Positions 63,126-64,000 of a DNA stretch of 64,000 nt are shown one piece after another (within the stretch, counting starts at the first letter, position 1; every line of letters begins with the position of its first letter). The notes under the pieces were generated by a model. It was not told where the DNA came from. It ran no database searches and was given only the letters and a program-made list of their open reading frames with translations. Where the stretch lies: NCBI RefSeq assembly GCF_021654115.1, contig NZ_JAIWJF010000003.1, positions 62,001 through 126,000 on the forward strand. Reading direction: 5' to 3'. This DNA comes from Furfurilactobacillus milii (GTDB lineage Bacteria > Bacillota > Bacilli > Lactobacillales > Lactobacillaceae). Made by a program: the position numbers and the translations under genes.

Positions 63126-64000
63126 ATGGCGGATCAATTAGATGACGTATTAAAGTTACATGCTTTACATAATGGGGTTCTTGGCATTGAGTCCGAAATG
63201 GCGGTTAAAAATCGATCGGATTTGGGCAAAGCGTACACACCAGGGGTTGCTACAATTTCAAAGATGTTGGCCAAAGACCCAACTTTGCGGGATCACTATA
63301 CGTTAAGCGGTAAGCTGGTAGCCGTGGTTTCCGACGGTTCGGCCGTTTTAGGTCTTGGCAATATTGGTCCGGCAGGTGCACTACCGGTTATTGAAGGTAA
63401 ATCGTTATTATATAAAGACTTAGCGGGTGTTAATGCTTTGCCATTATCAGTTGCTCAGGTATCCACTGACGAATTCGTCAGCACGATTAAAAACATTGCG
63501 GGTAGTTTTGCAGGTATTCATTTAGAGGACATTGCAGCGCCAAGATGTTTTGAGATTGAAGACCGGTTAAGCAAAGAACTCAACATTCCGGTTTATCATG
63601 ATGATCAAGAAGGGACAGCCATTGTAGTAATGGCTGGTCTTTTGAATGCGGCAAAAGTCGTGAATAAACCATTTAACGATTTGCACATTTTGATTAACGG
63701 AGCCGGGGCATCTGGGATTGCGGTTGCTCGATTGTTGTTTGCTGCTGGTGTGAAACATATTACACTGGCTGACATTCATGGTGTCGTTACGCCTGATGAT
63801 GACCGTTATAACAAATTTCAACGTGGTTTGGCGCGAGAATTGGGCACGCAAACAACTGGCACCACATTGCAAGAGGGCATTAAGGGCCAAGACGTGTTTG
63901 TCGGATTATCTGATGCAAACGTGCTCACCGGTGATGATGTACGCAATATGGCCGATCAGCCGATTATTTTTGGTCTGGCCAACCCAGTGCCTGAGATTGA
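63126..64000 (+). CDS. maeE: Malic enzyme (oxaloacetate-decarboxylating), 5' part
   Basis: The frame is open to the right edge (at least 291 residues). It matches NAD-dependent malic enzymes: YTPGVATISKML near residue 38, DGSAVLGLGNIGPAGALPV near residue 74, FAGIHLEDIAAPRCFEIE near residue 127, VYHDDQEGTAIVVMAGLLNA near residue 158 and the Rossmann motif NGAGASGIAVARLL near residue 191. It decarboxylates malate to pyruvate with NADH formation. AAGGAGCG precedes the ATG. In Lactobacillus casei maeE is controlled by a MaeKR pair, consistent with the two-component genes at 58196-60512. Confidence 0.93.
   Translation, partial: MADQLDDVLKLHALHNGVLGIESEMAVKNRSDLGKAYTPGVATISKMLAKDPTLRDHYTLSGKLVAVVSDGSAVLGLGNIGPAGALPVIEGKSLLYKDLAGVNALPLSVAQVSTDEFVSTIKNIAGSFAGIHLEDIAAPRCFEIEDRLSKELNIPVYHDDQEGTAIVVMAGLLNAAKVVNKPFNDLHILINGAGASGIAVARLLFAAGVKHITLADIHGVVTPDDDRYNKFQRGLARELGTQTTGTTLQEGIKGQDVFVGLSDANVLTGDDVRNMADQPIIFGLANPVPEI

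Noticed and set aside
1-64000. CRISPR arrays, tRNA/rRNA genes, insertion sequences or phage genes
   Set aside because: None found: no regularly spaced repeats, cloverleaf-like sequences, transposase or integrase frames.

Overview
The window looks like a chromosomal stretch of a low-to-moderate GC Gram-positive lactic acid bacterium, most likely a heterofermentative member of the Lactobacillaceae. The reasons are strong GGAGG ribosome binding sites, many cre (catabolite) boxes, T-box leaders in front of aminoacyl-tRNA synthetase genes, and gene families typical of lactobacilli: arginine deiminase, agmatine deiminase with an RpiR-type regulator, ornithine decarboxylase of the Lactobacillus 30a type, an (R)-specific alcohol dehydrogenase, D-lactate dehydrogenase and malic enzyme. 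I cannot name the species from the sequence. I see no insertion sequences, phage genes, CRISPR arrays, tRNAs or rRNAs.

Layout. 1-9104: the 3' end of a YfcC-type antiporter, a B3/B4-domain protein, then the arginine deiminase (ADI) operon arcA-arcB-arcD-arcT-arcC followed by arcR (Crp/Fnr family) and argR. 9212-12652: a frameshifted amino acid permease and argS behind a T-box. 12924-21382: sugar-acid genes, namely a dicarboxylate transporter split by an in-frame stop, a 2-hydroxyacid dehydrogenase, a divergent LysR regulator, glucarate dehydratase (gudD), a second enolase-superfamily dehydratase, a beta-propeller lactonase and a GyrI-like protein. 21870-28562: the agmatine deiminase (AgDI) cluster ptcA-aguD-aguA-aguC, then a second aguA-like gene that has lost its catalytic Cys and His, and an RpiR-type regulator. 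28632-37615: small flavin/PNPOx-fold proteins, a secreted peptide, oxidoreductases, a DUF1659/DUF2922 mini-operon and a pyridoxamine kinase.

37766-46591: ornithine decarboxylation module 1, with a LacI regulator, decarboxylase, PotE antiporter, ThiD/PdxK-like kinase, MFS transporter, NimA-like protein, a YwlG/TIGR01440 protein and an ECF S component. 46650-48248: hisS behind a T-box. 48396-55707: decarboxylation module 2, with a PRD/EIIB regulator, decarboxylase, basic amino acid/polyamine antiporter, and a second YwlG plus ECF S component pair. 55983-64000: an AEC-family transporter, a D-lactate dehydrogenase-like enzyme, a citrate/malate-type two-component system, thioredoxin, an alpha/beta hydrolase, an OsmC protein and the 5' part of malic enzyme.

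How it fits together. ADI, AgDI, two ornithine/lysine decarboxylase systems and malic enzyme all consume acid or generate ATP or proton motive force, so the window reads as an acid-stress and energy island. Ornithine exported by ADI or decarboxylated to putrescine, and putrescine made from agmatine, link the systems chemically. The main unexpected feature is that each decarboxylase module carries its own YwlG-like protein and ECF S component, with B6-type kinases around module 1. This suggests, as an inference, that cofactor (PLP) supply is packaged with the PLP-dependent decarboxylases.
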